Below are positions 6,558 through 7,765 of a stretch of DNA of 7,765 nt, piece by piece. The stretch is from positions 1-7,765 of the forward strand of contig JACQTG010000203.1 in assembly GCA_016210895.1 (NCBI GenBank). Direction: 5' to 3'. Every line of letters begins with the position of its first letter. The first letter of the stretch is position 1. The position numbers and the translations under genes are program-made. Source of the stretch: Acidobacteriota bacterium. Lineage in GTDB: Bacteria; Acidobacteriota; Terriglobia; Acidoferrales; 2-02-FULL-67-57. The notes below the pieces were generated by a model. It was not told where the DNA came from. It worked only from the letters and a program-made list of their open reading frames with translations, and searched no databases.

Positions 6558-6907
6558 TCGGCTGTGTGGAGCTGTTCAAAGCGGTCGCGGACAACCCGGA
6601 AATCTCCCGCACGTTCGACCACGGTTCTTACCTCTGCCTGTACGAACGGAGGTTCGCGCGGAATTCGCTCCAGCCATCGCCGGTAGGCATTCGCCTCATG
6701 GGCGTCGAACTTGAGCCGCACGTAGACGGTGCTGTCGCTTGCATCGCAGCGAGCGCTCAGCTGATCCTGAGTGAGGCGAAAAGCCGACACCCAGGTTCGA
6801 ATCAGCTCCAGTGCCTGCTGGGCCAATTGAGGGTCCCCGAAGGGGAAGAGGAGAAATGTCTCTGGCGGCACAAATAGACCCAGCTCAGGAGTAAGAGCGG
6901 CCAGCAT
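6554..6907 (-). CDS. uncharacterised 117-residue protein
   Basis: I do not recognise this protein. An ATG at 6907 gives 117 residues from MLAALTPELGLFVPPETF to FEQLHTAD. An in-frame ATG at 7051 would give 165 residues but lie deep inside the methyltransferase gene. The first residues after that ATG are rich in Ser, Pro and Cys and look like shadow sequence, so the short form is preferred. AGGA at 6918-6921 precedes the start by 10 nt and overlaps the methyltransferase stop, which suggests translational coupling. The predicted pattern is strand-helix-strand-strand-helix: a helix at 27-44 (PQLAQQALELIRTWVSAF), the strand TVYVRLKF at 60-67, a helix at 69-82, and a strand near 90-97. There is one Cys (54), no signal peptide and no membrane segment. 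It may be a small cytosolic partner of the methyltransferase. Confidence 0.7.
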   Translation of the reverse strand: MLAALTPELGLFVPPETFLLFPFGDPQLAQQALELIRTWVSAFRLTQDQLSARCDASDSTVYVRLKFDAHEANAYRRWLERIPREPPFVQAEVRTVVERAGDFRVVRDRFEQLHTAD

Positions 6908-6914
6908 GGTTTTC

Positions 6915-7601
6915 TCATCCTGGCCGGGCGGGACGCTCGAAGCCGATGTGTGTGCGTCCGAAGCGAAACAGGCGGACACCGTCGAGACGCGAGGCGCGCA
7001 CCAGCTCTGCGAGCTCTCGCAGGGTATAGGCGGCGCGGACCGAAGAGACATAGAGCTCTTTCATCTTGCCCACATAGCAGCGTCCGTACCAGGCGACGTG
7101 AGGCCGAAAGGCAAGGCGAGAGGGCCGGCGAAGATCCCGCACCAGAAGGGCGCCCGTGGGTTTGACCACGCGAGCCATTTCATTCAAGGCAGCAAGGGGA
7201 TCGGAATAATGATGGAGGACGGAATTGCAGAGCACGAGATCAAAAGAGGCGTCAGGGTAGTCGAGTCGCTTGCCGTCGCCCGTCTCAAAGCGGACCCGGT
7301 CAGACGGGCCCGCGGCGGCCGCGTGGCGTCGCGCCTCGGCCAGCATCGCCTCCGAGCAATCCACGCCAAGCAAATGCAGCGCCGGCAACTGGCGCGCAAT
7401 CTTGAGGGGAATCTGCCCCGGTCCGGTGCCAATGTCGATCCCACGACCACGCCGCACGCCCAAGCGCACGGCCTGTGCAACGAAAGTGTCGTCGATCCGG
7501 TCAAGGTAGGCCTGGGCGGTGGCCGAAGCGTAGGCTTCCACCTCATCGCCTTCGTCCATGACCTCGGGCTCAGCCACGCGGGTAAGTTCCCACCACGACA
7601 T
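6915..7601 (-). CDS. class I SAM-dependent methyltransferase
   Basis: A 228-residue cytosolic protein of the UbiE/COQ5-like (Methyltransf_11/25) type. Motif I is RGIDIGTGPGQI at 53-64; Asp81 at the end of the next strand (LLGVDCSEAML) should bind the ribose hydroxyls of S-adenosylmethionine. ETGDGKRLDYPDASFDLVLC (106-125) holds the motif II region, NSVLHHYSDP (126-135) is the usual post-II segment, and MARVVKPTGALLVRD (142-156) is motif III. A C-terminal segment, YTLRELAELVRASRL (192-206), matches the lid/strand region of this family. The N-terminal EPEVMDEGDEVEAY also resembles family members. The substrate (small molecule, quinone or other) cannot be told. The ATG at 7601 follows GGGAG by 8 nt. 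It heads a coupled pair with the unknown gene ending at 6554 and lies 48 bp after the gene at the right edge. Confidence 0.93.
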   Translation of the reverse strand: MSWWELTRVAEPEVMDEGDEVEAYASATAQAYLDRIDDTFVAQAVRLGVRRGRGIDIGTGPGQIPLKIARQLPALHLLGVDCSEAMLAEARRHAAAAGPSDRVRFETGDGKRLDYPDASFDLVLCNSVLHHYSDPLAALNEMARVVKPTGALLVRDLRRPSRLAFRPHVAWYGRCYVGKMKELYVSSVRAAYTLRELAELVRASRLDGVRLFRFGRTHIGFERPARPG

Positions 7602-7628
7602 CGCTCATTCTCCCGGAGCGGATCCCCT

Positions 7629-7668
7629 CGGCCGCGTCATCCAGCGCGTTCAATCGCGCACGCGGCCG
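7629..7668. repeat. nested inverted repeat at the end of the right-edge gene
   Basis: CGGCCGCGT (7629-7637) and ACGCGGCCG (7660-7668) are perfect 9-bp arms. Inside them GCGCG (7644-7648) and CGCGC (7655-7659) pair around a 6-nt loop that contains most of the stop codon at 7650-7652. The RNA would form a long GC-rich hairpin with a one-sided 6-nt bulge. No T-run follows, so it is either a weak terminator, a processing or protection structure, or a protein-binding dyad ahead of the methyltransferase. Confidence 0.6.
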
Positions 7669-7765
7669 CACACAAACAAGACCAAGTCACCCAGGCGACG
7701 TTCGACCTTTAAGTGCTCAAGGCCGAGGCGCCGATAATGCTCCAAGAGGCGCTCCTCTGCGAATC
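7650..7765 (-). CDS. C-terminal end of an unknown gene, cut by window edge
   Basis: On the minus strand one frame runs from the right edge to a TGA at 7652-7650, giving 37 residues beginning FAEERLLEHYRRLGLEHLKV and ending in LVLFVCGRVRD. The other two minus-strand frames stop early, at about 7710 and 7720. The helix-then-strand end fits many alpha/beta folds, and I cannot name it. It is on the same strand as the methyltransferase, 48 bp upstream of its ATG, so it may be the preceding gene of the same transcription unit, apart from the strong inverted repeat over its stop codon. Confidence 0.6.
   Translation of the reverse strand, partial: FAEERLLEHYRRLGLEHLKVERRLGDLVLFVCGRVRD

Noticed and set aside
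6906..7712. 268-codon open frame on the plus strand opposite the methyltransferase
   Set aside because: The minus strand encodes intact SAM-binding motifs; the plus frame has no recognisable domain and also crosses the inverted repeat at 7629-7668.

Overview
The window is a GC-rich bacterial chromosomal segment, densely packed and without mobile elements, RNA genes or CRISPR arrays that I could find. Gene style points to Acidobacteriota or a similar deep-branching Gram-negative phylum: a fused E1-alpha/E1-beta 2-oxoacid dehydrogenase, a large periplasmic-style TPR protein, a PspC protein with an N-terminal zinc ribbon, and a PFK of mixed cofactor signature. This assignment is inferred from gene content, not from a phylogenetic marker.

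Layout. Positions 1-948 (+) hold the 3' part of a TPR protein. It converges, with only 6 bp between stop codons, on a three-gene minus-strand cluster that reads from right to left: 6-phosphofructokinase (3275-2193), a 65-residue winged-helix protein (2168-1971) and an ornithine cyclodeaminase/mu-crystallin family oxidoreductase (1923-955). A 182-bp divergent promoter region (3276-3457) separates pfk from a DoxX-family membrane protein (3458-3892, +). DoxX converges on a second minus-strand series: the 3' end of an unknown gene (7765-7650), a class I SAM methyltransferase (7601-6915), a tightly coupled 117-residue unknown protein (6907-6554), the fused 2-oxoacid dehydrogenase E1 (6500-4362) and the zinc-ribbon/PspC membrane protein (4265-3942). 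A GC-rich hairpin pair lies between the doxX and pspC ends.

How the genes may work together. The metabolic theme is central carbon and amino-acid-derived carbon: PFK in glycolysis, E1 in oxidative decarboxylation of a 2-oxoacid (branched-chain or pyruvate; E2 and E3 are not in the window), and an NAD(P)-dependent imino/amino acid enzyme. DoxX and PspC are small membrane proteins, often linked to redox or envelope stress. No single pathway clearly unites all of them.

The most notable non-coding signals are a near-consensus sigma70-type promoter for the E1 gene with a perfect 12-bp palindrome in its spacer, a 7-bp-arm dyad over the likely pfk -10 box, and a strong nested inverted repeat around the stop codon of the gene at the right edge. 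I see no strong case for a wholly new multi-gene system. The best leads are the regulatory dyads, the PFK cofactor signature, the Asn-for-Asp change in the OCD-family enzyme, and the uncharacterised small proteins.
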